This document shows positions 33,880 to 46,300 of a stretch of 64,000 nucleotides of DNA, one piece after another (the first letter of the stretch is position 1; each line of letters opens with the position of its first letter). The stretch covers positions 560,085,945 through 560,149,944 of the forward strand of contig NC_081413.1 of NCBI RefSeq assembly GCF_030272615.1. Direction: 5' to 3'. The stretch is from Cryptomeria japonica. Its lineage: Eukaryota > Streptophyta > Pinopsida > Cupressales > Cupressaceae. Under the pieces are notes generated by a model. It was not told where the DNA came from, did not search any database, and was given only the letters and a program-made list of their open reading frames with translations. The translations under genes and the position numbers were made by a program.

Positions 33880-34558
33880 AGCAGGGGTATGGCTTATGCC
33901 AATACTTCTGGTAAAGTAGAAGAAAGAGAGAGATAAAGATGAGAGATATGGATAAATACCACAAGGAGTATAAGACATCCCTATTCTTGAGGAACAAAGT
34001 CCCTAATCTTAGAATCTTAACTCACTCAAAAATATGCAAGAGCATACAAGACCAAAAGAATAAGACAAAGCACAAAAGACACACAACAAAGAAAAAACAC
34101 ATAGGACCACACATAAAGTAGCCGAAGAGACCTCAATACAAATGTCTCAAACAACTAATTGAAATACAAAGACTAATGCCATCACATAAACACCCATAAT
34201 CACATAAAAGAGAAAAGCCAACATCATCCATGAACCATCAATAGTAAAACTATGGGTTCATGAGAGGAAGGAGAGAGAGGACATGAATACACACTTTGGC
34301 GATCCATGAGAAGAAAGGCGAACAAGAGGAAACCATGGACATGTCGCCCCTAGAATTAGGTGATCCATGGAGAAAAAGGACATGGGAAACTAGCCCCCAG
34401 AGTCTGTCTAGGTGATCCATGTAAGGGAGGAAGGTGATAATGTTGTTAGTTCTACTCAACCTCATGCGCATGTGTGCAAGTGAGGTTCAAAGCACCTCAT
34501 AGGATTCTATGCCAGAGTATGCTACAACGTGTATAAGATGTATAGTACAAATGTCAAG
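33880..34558. other. gypsy3 3' internal region, non-coding
   Basis: A-rich on the plus strand. Contains a repeated GGCGATCCATGAGAA-type phrase (GATCCATG near 34302, 34361 and 34413), a short degenerate repeat. No supported ORF. Confidence 0.5.
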
Positions 34559-35088
34559 AAAGTGGCGACATCTTGCTCTAAGAGAATGTCCTCTGGTTAC
34601 AAGAATGACCCACTGTACAAAAGGAAAGTGGCGACATATCGCTATAAGAGGCTGCCCTCTTGTTCCGAGAATGACCCACTGTAAAGGAGGAAAGTGGTGA
34701 CATATCAATCTAAGAGGCTGCCCTCTGGTTCTAAGAATGACCCACTATACAAAAGAAAAGTGGTGACATCTCATTCTAAGAGGCTGCCCTCTAGTTCTGA
34801 TAATGACCCACTGTATAAGGGAAAAGTAGCGACATCTCACTCTAAGAGGTTGTGCTTAGGTTCTAAGAATGTCCCATTTTAAAGGAGGAAAGTGGCGACA
34901 TCTCTCTCTAAGATGCTACCTTCTGGTTCTGAGAATGACCCACTATACAAAAGAAAAGTGGCGACATCTTTCTCTAAGAGGCTGCCCTCTAGTTCCAAGA
35001 ATGACCCACTGTATAAGGGAAAAGCAACGACATATCTCTCTAAGAGGTTGTGCTCTGGTTTCGAGAATGTCCCATTGTACAAGAGACA
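34559..35088. repeat. 66-bp tandem repeat, eight units, with a three-unit higher-order period
   Basis: Units start with GTGGCGACAT or a variant at about 34559, 34626, 34692, 34758, 34824, 34890, 34956 and 35022. Each contains CTAAGAGGCTGCCCTCTGG and AGAATGACCCACTGTA. Units 3-4-5 and 6-7-8 match each other best (spacers AAAGGAGGAAAG, ACAAAAGAAAAG and TATAAGGGAAAAG in the same order), giving a 198-bp higher-order unit. Because 66 is divisible by three, open frames appear on both strands without implying protein. Confidence 0.9.
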
Positions 35089-36425
35089 CGATGCATGAGA
35101 GAAATATAGTACAAAGGGAGGAATTTGGGTACCCCACCCTTAAGATGTTGACATTATTGAATGTTGATATCTTAAAGAAAACAAAACAAGGATTCCTTCC
35201 TTCAACACCAAGAAGATATCCATTATGCAACAATGTCATAAATCCAAGAAAGAGAGGGAATACTCTTCAAGCAAGGGTAAGATAGTTGAAAAGAGATATC
35301 TTGTTGTAAGTGTAAAGGAGATCCTTGGAGGAGAAGATATCTTTAATGTTCCAAAAGACATCTACCCCCCAAGAGGAGTTGTCTTAGACAAATATAACAT
35401 CTTCTAGAACAAACCATAGAAGAGAACAAGAATACAATGCTTCCTCCTATTACTAGGTGAAAGGGATTCTTGATGAAGGATGACTCACTTTTATTCCAAT
35501 GTGGATGGGTGAATTTATTATAGATGTACATTACCAAGTGTAAAAGAGGTTGTAGTCAAGGACTTACACCTCTTGTATAAGAGAGAATCCTTGAGAAACA
35601 ACAATGATTTCATACAAGACATCAAGTAATGAAACTCACATCATCCCCAACATAGGAAAGAGTGGATCCTTTAGGAAAGAGATAGAGAAATCAATGCCCC
35701 CCAAGTGTAGGAACAATGAGAAGATCTCACAATCTTCTAGAGAGATTAAACATAAGCAAATGCACAATTAATTTACATGAAAATATGCAAGAAAAGACAT
35801 TAGTAAATGTAAAATACATATCTCAAGAAGTGGTAATCTTCTAAGAGAAGAGAGAAAGAAAATCACGTATTCCCTAAGATGGATTAGTCATAAGAAAAAA
35901 CCATTATAAGAAATGATAATCACATATGAAAAATGCAGCCCCTAAAGGAAATAGAAAGAAAGAGAAAGGAGAGGACTCCTTGCCCCCCAAGTGAGAAGAA
36001 CAAGGAGAAACATTACACATCTTCTAGTGGTGATTATTTTCAAGCGATATGCCTTCCTTAATGGGACAAATCCTCTCAAGGAAGGGTCATGTACTCCAAG
36101 AGAGATCATTCCATTCTAAAGGCATATCGTACTTGTAAATAATCGAAACCATAGAAAAGGTAAGGTTTCCAAGAGAATGAAAGAAAGAGAAGAAATCGAT
36201 TACTCATTAAAGATGCTCCTCTTCAAGCAAAGAGGAAAAACCAAAGAACAATTATATGCTCACATAAAGATAATTCCATGAAAGAAAGGAAATCTAATAA
36301 TGAATAATGCACAAAGAAGAAGAAGAAGAGAGTCTCATGTTGCTACCCCAAAGTATTTAAAATTAAAAAAATACCACCACAAATGATAAAGAACCCCTAG
36401 TTAAGCTAGCTAGTTATGTCATAGG
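35089..36425. other. gypsy3 internal remnant, non-coding
   Basis: Purine-rich on the plus strand, with recurring phrases such as CCCCCCAAG and AAGGAGA. No gene supported. It ends at the copia3 target site gtgaa (36426-36430). Confidence 0.5.
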
Positions 36426-36430
36426 GTGAA

Positions 36431-38772
36431 TGTTGGCATTGTGTTGTCATTGATGTCAACCAGATTCTGTTGCCAGTGATATCAACCGGTATGGGATGTT
36501 CACCGGTGAGTAAGTATTAGAGACCAGTATGAAATGACTACCGGTGAGTGATATGTTGGCAGTGTATGGTTGCCAACCGACAAGCATGTAACCAGTAAGA
36601 AAGCAAGGTTGAACTAATGGAGAAAATGTAGGCAACCCATATGCAGTTGGATGTCTTACTGCATGAATCCCACCAAATAGAGATGTTGTCACTGGATAAA
36701 GAAAAGGCTGACATATAATATGCTCAACAAGGAAGTCATATTAATATCGATAGGTGACAAATATCCTCTCCCACCGTTATTGTCAGTTTGAGTGCAACTG
36801 TCTATCTACACCCACCAGTAAGTGATAATGCTTTGCTTATCTCATAACATGCATGGAATGCATCATAACCTTCTAGGATAAGATAAAAATGTATAAGGAA
36901 GCTGGGTGAAGGAATGTGCCAGAGGACCATAGTGGAACATGAGGATGCCTCAGGTGCATAAAATTGGAGATGTGCACTAGATCAACAAGAGTAAGTATGA
37001 TGAGCTATTGAGACATAAGAGGAAGAGTAAGTGTGATGAGTTTGCCACTTTGGCAAACTAGTTAAGAGGAGAAACAATCAAATGAAGATGAAGGCAGGAA
37101 AGTGAGGTGGTTACTAGTATGCAGATATAAGTGTAGTCAATCGATAAGGATGTCAACTGACAAGAGACCAAAGAGGCAAAGGTGAAAAGATCCTATCTGA
37201 TGATGATGTACATGCAGTGGATTAGTATGATTGGTTACTGGGTAGATGTGATCCCATCGACAAAATAGTTGACTACATGGTTTGAAGATTAACCGATTAG
37301 AGCTTAAACAACAAGGCAAGAAGACCGGTTGTATAATGTATGCATTGATTATGTATTGTGGTCGGTGACTAAGTTTGAACTGACATAGTTGCCTGAGTAG
37401 AGGTGGATGCCGACAATGTTGACACGTAGGACACAAGTGACATACGTGCAATGGAGGATAAAGGGTGTGTCAGTGAGGTAGTTGGTGATTGGTCGACATT
37501 AATGTCAATGGCGTAAATCACAGGTCAAGAGCAGAAGGACACGACTTGAGGTAGATCATAAGGTTGACATTTGTATTGCAATGATCAATGAAGGATGTCC
37601 TGGTGCAGATCAGATTTGGAGTTGCAAACCGAGAGATCATTCAATGTGATTGACAGATACAGGTGGATGATCAGTTTGTCGTATTTTTTAAATTTAGAAA
37701 ATGTGTATTGGAAGTAGCAAGATTGGCGGTGATGTTTGATTGCTTGTAGGCTGTCGATCCCCAAGAAAGATCTGATTTGATACGCCTTGTGATTGGTGGA
37801 AGTAACCATAGAACGCCAAGGTTTGAATGTTCATTTTGGTGGGAATTTAGAGGGATAAATATGGAGATCGAAGACCAAATCTATTGTTGCTGCATGAGAG
37901 AGTGACACCGGTGAAGGGAGTGCAATTAGAGAGTTAGTTAGTCAGAGAGTCCATCGACAATCATAGAAGTGACTGAGTGCTTGAGAGAGAATCGGTAAGA
38001 AGAGTTCAACAGGAAAGGTTAAGGCAACTGATAGACTTTCACTAAGCTTGATAGTGGTGTGAATCGGTAGTGTTAGAACCTGTAAGAAGGCAACAATGAG
38101 TGAAGGAGAGAATAGAGAGAATGAGAAGAGGTCAGACATGGTAGAGTCTAAGTAGCAGAAGATTTAGAGAAATTCAATAGAGTACCAGTAGTGACAAGAG
38201 GCAGTGGGTCAGAGAAAATAAAACCAATAGAGAAGAGGTAGAGGCTAAACCGGTAAGGTTGCAGTAGAGAGTGAAGAAGAGTAGGAACAATGTAAGCAGA
38301 GAACCGGTAGAGAACAGAGAAGAGGTGAACCAATAAAGAGATATTTGTGAGAGTTACAAAACTCATTTGTAATGAGGATATAACTATTGTATTGATATAC
38401 TTCATTGTAATCACTGAGTTGGAGCTCAATGCAGGGTTGGTGCTCCTTGGGTTGGTGCCCTAAATTAGGAGTTGGTGCTTCTTGGGTTGGTGTCCTAAAC
38501 TTTGTAATCGGTGTTTATTGTGAGGCTGGACCAGAGCAGTAGACTCTAACATAATTTCTCACCGAGGTTTTTCCCATGTTGGGTTTTCCTCGTATATCCG
38601 GTGTTATGTGATATGCCCTTTTGTGTGTGATTGCATTTTAGTCTTCTTCCTACCTCATCGGTATACTTCCTTAGTCTTGTAATTGCTAACTGGTACACAT
38701 AGTCAAGATTAAAAGGGTTAAGTTTGGAAACCATTGATTCACCCCCCTCTCAGTGGCATCTTGTGTTCTACA
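36431..38772 (+). repeat. copia3 5' LTR (2342 bp)
   Basis: Starts TGTTGGCATTGTGTTG and ends GTGTTCTACA next to the primer site. The first 930 bp are collinear with 43759-44689. Confidence 0.85.
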
Positions 38773-38774
38773 AT

Positions 38775-38787
38775 TGGTATCAGAGCC
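38775..38787 (+). other. copia3 primer-binding site, tRNA-iMet
   Basis: TGGTATCAGAGCC two bases after the LTR. Confidence 0.9.
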
Positions 38788-38818
38788 TAGGTTCTCGGTT
38801 AGATAAGATTTCTCCATA

Positions 38819-40549
38819 TTGGGTAGATTATGGTTTGAGAGCACAATGGTTAGTTTTGAGCCAATCTCTACTCCGGTGCTTGATGGGTCAAACTATATTA
38901 TTTGGAGTTGTAGAGTGGAAGTCTACTTGTCCTCTTTAGTTTATGATGTTTGGATGTCAGCTGTTAATGGTCTCTCTGGTCCTGTCAGTCCTCCAACCGG
39001 TCCTGAAGTAGAAAGAAGATCTAAGTGCAATGTTGAAGCCATGAAGGCTATAATCAGTGGACTTACCGGTGATGTTTCTTCAAAGGTGGATAAGTGCAAG
39101 TCTACAAAGAGTATGTGGGATAGATTGAAGAAACTATATGAAAATAGACCTAGCACTATTGAACCAGTTTGTGTGAGCAAGAAGAGAAATGAGATACATG
39201 AACATACAAATGATGGATCTAGACCAGTCAACTGCTGCAACAATGATGAGGAGGAAACTCATCTCTTCATGGCTCAAGAGAATCACTATGAGGTGCATAC
39301 AACAAAAGGTGATAACACAGATCATTCCTACCGACAAGATTTATTTGGTAGTGATGAAGAAGAAGATGAAGATGAAGTTGACCTTGAAGGAGAACTTGTA
39401 AGTGCACTCAAGGAGCTTATCAAAGTGAGAAAAGAATACAAGATGTTAAAAAATGCTTCTATAGTGGAACACGATCGGTTGATCAAAAGTCTTCAAGAGT
39501 TAGAGTCAACCGTTGCCAATCTGAAAGCAAAAGTGGATGATGCTAAAAGGATGAATGAGGGATCAAAGTCAGATTTTGATACAAAGAAGTGCAGGTGCAA
39601 AGAGTTGGAATTAGAAGTGGAAACAAAGGGAAAGGAGTGTAAGAACCTAAAAGATGAAATGACAATGCTCACAATAGAGATTGAGAAGTGTCACGATGAA
39701 CTCAAATCAAGGAAGAAGTATGATGGTGGCACGGAAGAACTGAATGAAATGTTGAGTAAACAAAAGTACTCAAAATAGACCATCGGATTAGGATGTGAGG
39801 GTGGAAAATGTTCTACTAGTGAGGAATCATCGAAAAGTGACATAAATTTTGTCTCTTCAAATGATAATAGTAGTAGGAAAACCTTCTTAGTCAGAAATGC
39901 TCCTAGGAAGAAGGTTGATCTAACTACAACTGGTGAAGACATGATGATGAAGACTGGTGCTGCAAGGAGGAACAATGCTGATCCAAAAGGAAAAGGAAAG
40001 ATGAGAGAAGGTAGCTTCACCAAAAGTAAGAACTTGAGAGGACAACCTAAAAGACCTCCAATCGGTAGAAGACAAAGAGATGTTAGTGTCCACAAGTCAA
40101 GACAAGTGTGGAAGAAGATGGGACCAGCTGGAAGAACTGCAGAGAGTGGAAAATCCAAGATCCATCCTCGAAGAAGAAGAAATGGAGATGCTAAACTGGT
40201 AAGATCTCCTCATGCATGGCAGAATATTTTTGTAAGTTATAAATCCTCCTTCTCCGACTACTGATTTTCATGTAAAGACTATGGTCATAAAGAGGGTGAA
40301 TGTAAAATGAGGTCTAGGAATAGACATAATGTCTTTTCTAAGAATAGTAATTATGTTGGGAAAAGATGTAATGCATATGTGCATAAGATGTTAGAAGGTA
40401 GAAATAGGCATATGGCCCTCCCTGGTTATGCTAACAAGAATTATCTGGCTATTCCAAGAAATGGAAATCCTGTTTGTTATCATTGTAATGGTTTTGTCCA
40501 TAGAAGCTATGAATGCAAGAAGAAGATATTTCAGCCACATGACAACTAG
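38819..40549 (+). pseudogene. gag: copia3 gag, one frame with two stops
   Basis: Likely start MVSFEPIS at 38846. An N-terminal copia gag domain (LDGSNYIIWSCRVEVYLSS, SMWDRLKKLYEN) is followed by an acidic stretch (GSDEEEDEDEVDLEG), a coiled coil (39400-39770), a basic arginine/lysine-rich region and two zinc knuckles. A TAG stop is at 39776. A TGA at 40262 replaces the first cysteine of the first knuckle (FSCKDYGHKEGEC remains). The second knuckle CYHCNGFVHRSYEC (near 40475) is intact. All parts share one frame, so only two point changes separate it from an open gag. Confidence 0.8.
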
Positions 40550-43500
40550 TATAATAGTTATGCTCAACATGGAAGTGGTTATAGAGCATATGGAAATCAA
40601 AGAGATGCATGGAACAAAAGGATCGATAAGTGTTCTTGTAAGATCAAGAAATCCATCGGTTCTAGTAGTTGGTTACAACAACATGATCAGGAGATGAAGA
40701 TCAAACCAGTTTGATAGAAGGTCCTCCAATCATCAGTCTAGAATGAACATAGTATGATACTACAACAATGTTGTTGGAACAAGGGCCAACCAACAGAAGA
40801 AGGTAAGACATGCTCCAGAGACAACAAATGAGAAGAGAAGTGAGATCAAGAAGCTATGGAAGAAGAAGAAAGAGAGTAGAACCATGGACCAACACTATGT
40901 ATTTAATGCACAGGTGATATCTCCTAAGGCTTAAAGGAGATGCAAGATCTTAGGGGCAGTTACATATTGATCATATCATTCACCCCCATAGTTGAAATGG
41001 ACAAGTGGAAGGACAAGCTGTTGCCGGTACAAGGAGGAAGATGAGATAACAGTGTGTTTAGTTGCTACCTTGGCTACACATCTACCTATGAGAGATGGAT
41101 TACTTCTGTATGTGTCAATGTATGGTTAAATTTCCATTGGGATCAGAGGCACTTGACACAAGAAGACAAAGGTTAGAGAAAGGTGCTCCGGTGGAGATGA
41201 TGATCCGGTATAGTAAACCGGTATATACAGTATGTTACCGATATGAATATTAACCGGTGTTACAAGTTATGTAAGTCAATGTGTTTCAAGATCATTGCAA
41301 TAACTCCGGTAGCTTGAAGTGAAGATGTTATGTCTCAGGTGATATTAGAGAAGACCTGAATGACAATATGTTGGCTTGATAGTTGACTGTATATGGATGC
41401 ATCATTATGATTTAACTGGTTGGATAGTTGATATGACGATGATGTGTTTTGACATTGTGGTAATGAAAGATCATGTCATAAGTGGTAATGGATATCATGA
41501 AGTTGGAAGATCATCAATAGATCGCCTATACATTCATCTCAACCGGTATAAGGTGCAAATTGGAGCTTCGGTTTAGAACTTGACAGGAAAAGATGAACTG
41601 AGATCTATGGCTTAGGGGGAGTTCACAGCCATACCTTCTGATTGTTATAAGATATACTGAACATAGGGGAGAGAAAGTGTCTATGGTTGTACTGGTATAT
41701 TTGAGACTTTGGTATGTACTCATCGATCCTTGTTTGTGAGGTCTTTCAATGTCTATTCAATTTGTACTTAATTGATCGCACCACCAAGAGAGTTGTCTGA
41801 AAAGAGGGAGAATTAATTGCACATGAGGAGAACATACATTTGGTATCGAATGATGCGGAGCATCATGAAAAACCCTTCAAGAACCCCAAATCAACATGGA
41901 GTTTCAATCTCAACACAACATCTTCACTTGTATTAGAGGCATAATCTGATCATAATCATTATTATACAGTCCAAAAAAATATTAATATCAACCAAACAAT
42001 ACAATATCAAATCCATCATATCATTTTACAACCCTTTGAACATTAATCAAGACCAAAACAATGCATTATGCTGTCCCGGTTAATGACAGTTTGATATACC
42101 CGTACTCAGTTATTAATAACTTTAAAACCTGAGCATATTTGGAAGATCACTTCGGTGAGGCTGTAGAAAACTAGGTTTCTAAAACCCTATCCAAAATTTA
42201 GAATGATCCAATGGTGCAATAAAAAGTTATCATCTCTATACCGAGACCAATTTTGACTGTCATAAATCTGGAAAATGTATGCTTGCTGCCTACTAGGGCA
42301 TCATATTTCACAACAAATACTTAACCAAAATAAAAAAATACCATACTAAAATGAAATAACTCTGAGTCTACTTTCATAATATTCAATTCATTAATTTTTC
42401 CAATGGTGAAATCACAAGATAAGTACAAACCCTTTCCAACAACTCTATTTAAGACAGTTTAAAACCAGTTTTCACCAAATTCTTCATAACTTCCACAAAT
42501 AAAAACCAAAATGCCTCAAACCAAAGGGAAAATAAATATGATTAAAATATATTTCCAATAAGTCTATTTAGAGGTCTTAATAATATCATATGAGTTCATA
42601 CCATACTCTGCAATGTGACTATTCTCAGGAAGTATCAAATCTGCAATTAACAACTTTCACCAAAACTTCCATATCTTCTTCATTTCTAAATATAATAACT
42701 CCAAAAAAAAGGAAAAAGAAAGGTAATTAACATATCTAACTATCCATTATACATATACAAAGGTTTCCAGGCCATACATGGTTGTACAAGGCCTGGAACC
42801 AACACAAAAACTGGAAAGCCAACCAAGATAACAATAGTAGAATGCACCAAAATGTATCCAAAATGTTCTCCTTTCTTCTCTATTCTTCCAATAATGATTT
42901 GGTTTGACCAATAAAAAATATTTATAGACTTTTTGGTAGTTATAAACCATCCAACTACCTTTATGACCCTTCATCTTCCATTTTACAACTTTATGTGCAA
43001 TTTTTGCACTTTTACATTTTTGCAAATGTTGCACTTTTGCAATTTTCTTGCAACTTTGACACTTTTTCCTAATGACTCTCCAAATTGTAAAAACCTCATA
43101 AACATGTCAAAATAATCTATTTAATACCTTTTACATACTTGATAGCCTTCTCATGGCCTTTTATACAATTTTGACCATCTTGACCTATAAGGGCCTATAT
43201 GGACAACTAGGACATAATTAGGACTTGCTTACATTTTTAGGCTTCCAAGTCTTACAAATCATTCCAAATGGATTCAAATACATTATAAATGACATTAAAA
43301 TATAAATTATATTTCAAATGATGAATTTGACCATATATTTTCCTTACGCCATGGGTGCTCCTGCACCATCGAAGAATATACAAGTGATATCAAATTGGTA
43401 TCAGTGTCAGCTTCAACACTTGGTATCAACAAATTGGAGTCAGAATAACCTTCTGCATATTAAAGGGGAGATGATGCAGTTTGACCGACAGGTAAGTGGA

Positions 43501-43747
43501 ATTCATTGACATACTTTTCTACAATTGATATCATATTGGTATATACATTTGGTACCAGAGAAATTGGTATCAGTTGGTGTCAGAGCCATCTATCTCCAAT
43601 ATTGGTGGTTAAGAGGATGCATAGTGAAATGGTCACTGGATGAGAAGAAACCGGTAGAAATCTCTATCAGTACCCTTTTCCATTGTTGTCAAAGGGGGAG
43701 AGAGAACCTATAGTATGCTGTATACTACATGTGTTGACATCAATGCC
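40550..43747 (+). other. copia3 3' internal region without pol; AT-rich block inside
   Basis: 40550-41820 has CCGGTA-rich sequence typical of the element but no RT, integrase or protease motif. 41930-43320 differs in composition (AT-rich) and holds an inverted repeat, TTTCCAGGCC / GGCCTGGAA, near 42766-42800; it may be a separate insertion whose ends I could not define. 43390-43600 has a cluster of TTGGTATCA-like words. Confidence 0.5.
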
Positions 43748-43758
43748 AAAGGGGGAGA
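43748..43758 (+). other. copia3 polypurine tract
   Basis: AAAGGGGGAGA directly before the 3' LTR; a second AAAGGGGGAGAGAGA copy lies near 43691. Confidence 0.85.
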
Positions 43759-44689
43759 TGTTGGCATTGTGTTGTCATTGATGTCAATCGGTATGGGATG
43801 TTAACCTATGAGTAAGTATTGGAGACCGATATGAAATGACTATGGATGAGTGATATGTTGGCAGTCTATGGTTGCCAACCAATAAGCATGTGACCGGTAA
43901 GAAAGCAAGATTGAGCTAATGGAGAAAGTGCAGGAAGCCGGTATGCAGTTGGATGTCTTACTACAAGACTCCCACCAAATAGAAATACTATCACTGATAA
44001 AGAGAAGGCTGACAAATAGTGTGCTCAACAGGGAAGTCATATTAATATCGATAGGTGACAAAGATCCTCTCCCACTGGTGATTGGCATGTTGAGTGCAAC
44101 TATCTATCTGCTCCCACTGGTAAGTGATAATGCTTTTCTTATCTCATAACATGCATGGAATGCATCATAACCTTTTGGGATACAACATAAAAGTATAAGG
44201 TAGCTGATTGAAGGCATGTGTCAGATGACCATAGTGAAACATGAGGATGCCTCAAGTGCATGAAAACAAAGATGTGCATTGGATCAACAAGAGTAAGTAT
44301 GATGAGCTACCAGGACATAAGAGGAAGAGTAAGTGTGATGAGTATGCCACTTTGGCAAACTAGTTAAGAGGATAACCGATCAAATGAAGATGAAGGCAGA
44401 CAAGTGAGGTGGTTACCAGTATGCAGACATAAGTGTAGTCAACCAGTAAAGATGTCAACCAACAAGAGACCAAAGAGGCAAACGTGAAAAGCTCCTATCT
44501 AATGATGATGTACATGTGGTGGATTGGTATGACTGGTAACCGGGAAGATGTGATCCCACTAGTAGAACTGGTGACTGCATGGTTTGAAGATTAACTGGTT
44601 AGAGCATAATTGACAAGGCAAGAAGACCGATTGTATAATGTATGCACTGGTTGTGTATTGTGGTCAGTGACTAAGTCTGAACTGACCTA
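43759..44689 (+). repeat. copia3 3' LTR, truncated
   Basis: Matches the first 930 bp of the 5' LTR, then stops after CTGACCTA; about 1.4 kb is absent. The next bases are gtgaa, the same as the left flank. Confidence 0.8.
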
Positions 44690-44771
44690 GTGAAATAGTC
44701 TTATCATATCTCAATCTCCAATAGATTCTTGTAGTTAGTCTATCAGGATGATAAATGTGTTTTAAGTCATT

Positions 44772-45821
44772 TTATTGACATGGAGGAAAATAATTTTTAG
44801 AAGAAAAAGGACTATCATATATGATCCTAATTTTGCCATTATCTATGCCATCTTGAACATATTTTTGAAAATCAGGGCAATCATCAACATTATGATAATG
44901 GGTTTGATGAAATGAGCAAAAAGGAAGTTTTGAAGAAGAAGCATTCTTGCAGGCTCTTTTGATTTGTTTCTTTTGAAGATAGTTCTTAAAATTTTTAAGC
45001 CTAAGGAGTTCATCCTTAGAGAGAGGAGTTTCACTTCCTAGGCCTTTTGTAGTAGCTTGCATAAGAGGGTTTATAGGGACACAAATTCCTTGTTTAAATT
45101 TCCTAATTCCTTGTCCTCTAAAACCTTGATTTGTTATAATATTAAAGCCATGATTATAAGAATGTTTCAAATGACTAGATGGTGGAATAAGATCATGAAT
45201 TTCTTTGAAACCGGATGTGTGAGGGGGAATAAAAAGTGTTGTATATGAAGAAGGAATATCATGTGAAAGGATAATCTTCTTTCCTTTGTCAGGCTTATCC
45301 TTTTTGGGAGATTTGGGATGAACATCTTCATCATCTAAAGGTTCATCTTTACTCATTTCTATGCGAGGGGTAAAATCATGAATAAAATGCATAACATCAT
45401 CCTCTCTACGTATATTTTGGTGTTGACTATAGGTCCTAGGAGAATAAGGAGGGTCTAAAGAGGTAAGAATATTAAAAGTTTGATGTTGGCTCTCTTTCTC
45501 AAGGGTATGTGTATGAGAAAAAGATGGATCTATATCACTATCCAATGCTTTCTCTTTTTTGGGGAGATCATTGGTTAATATAATAGCTCTCATCTTATTT
45601 ACACAAGATACCCTAGGATAGGTACAAGAATTAGGATCTCTAAGATTGGGATCTACAAAAAACTTAAGGTGATTAATGTATGAAATGTATTTTGTTAATA
45701 ACATCACCATAATGCAAAAAAAATGATACATGAAAGCTCTGAGATTAATCTGGAAAGGAAATGACTTTGAAATCCAAGCAACACAATATGACCAAGTGCT
45801 ATGAATGAAAAGAAGCAACAT
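44772..45821 (-). pseudogene. gag: gypsy3 gag fragment
   Basis: A 349-codon ORF. The first 80 or so residues look like read-through of non-coding sequence. The rest is proline-, serine- and charge-rich, ending with a C-x2-H-x4-H-x4-C knuckle, CSFHQTHYHNVDDC, like the one in gypsy2 gag. It lacks the capsid domain and stops shortly before the copia3 insertion. 44695-44771 is gypsy3 sequence with no feature. Confidence 0.6.
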
Positions 45822-45925
45822 GAATGAAGAAAGCTATTATCCAACACATGATTTTAATAAATATATGTTAAAAATAATGTAATCATATGTGAAATAGAAA
45901 ATAAATCTAATCCATTGATTGTCAT

Positions 45926-46300
45926 TGTTGCAAGGTGTGTGCCCTTGGTCTCCTTGTGTTGTGCAGCGCAATGCTTGGGTTTGTGACATGGCTTAACTGC
46001 CTCATGTGGATTCTATAATTCTAGTGGTTGTATTGAGCATTAACAAGTCGATCTTTTGGTGCAATGACAACCACACTTATAGCAAGTGGCATCAAAGCTT
46101 GGTCACAGGTTCAAACCCCTCACTTGCGCCAGGGGGAGGATTGTTGCAAGGCATGTGCCCTTGGTCTCCTTGTGTTGTGCAACACAATGCTTGAGTTTGT
46201 GACATGGCTTAACTGCCTCCTGTGGATTCTATAAGTCTAGTGGTTGTATCAAGCATTAACAGGTTGATCTGTTGGTACAACGACAACCACACTTGTAACA
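45926..46300 (+). mobile_element. TRIM element, 375 bp, complete
   Basis: Two 159-bp LTRs, 45926-46084 and 46142-46300, start TGTTGCAAGG and end in CA. A primer site TGGCATCAAAGC lies at 46087-46098, the internal part is 57 bp, and a polypurine tract CAGGGGGAGGA lies at 46130-46140. Target duplications gtcat are perfect (45921-45925 and 46301-46305). No coding capacity. It resembles TRIM/SMART elements but no 5S-like sequence of the Cassandra type was seen. Confidence 0.92.
46085..46141 (+). promoter_or_regulatory. Possible pol III A and B boxes in the TRIM
   Basis: TAGCAAGTGGC at 46080-46090 matches a tRNA A box and AGGTTCAAACCC at about 46107-46118 matches a B box, as in plant SINEs. The A box spans the LTR end and primer site. 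Confidence 0.4.

Larger units (their letters stand above)
36431..44689 (+). mobile_element. copia3, gag-only (TR-GAG-like) Ty1/copia element
   Basis: It has a 5' LTR of 2342 bp, an initiator-Met primer site, a gag with zinc knuckles, no recognisable pol, and a polypurine tract. The 3' LTR has only its first 931 bp. The flanks are gtgaa on both sides (36426-36430 and 44690-44694). It is inserted in gypsy3. Confidence 0.8.

Noticed and set aside
34487-35285. Overlapping open frames on both strands
   Set aside because: They arise from a 66-bp tandem repeat divisible by three; no frame is favoured.
42747-43115. Small open frames in the AT-rich part of copia3
   Set aside because: No domain, no codon pattern and shadow frames on both strands.
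45926-46300. Simple tandem duplication
   Set aside because: Primer site, polypurine tract, TG/CA ends and gtcat flanks show it is a TRIM.
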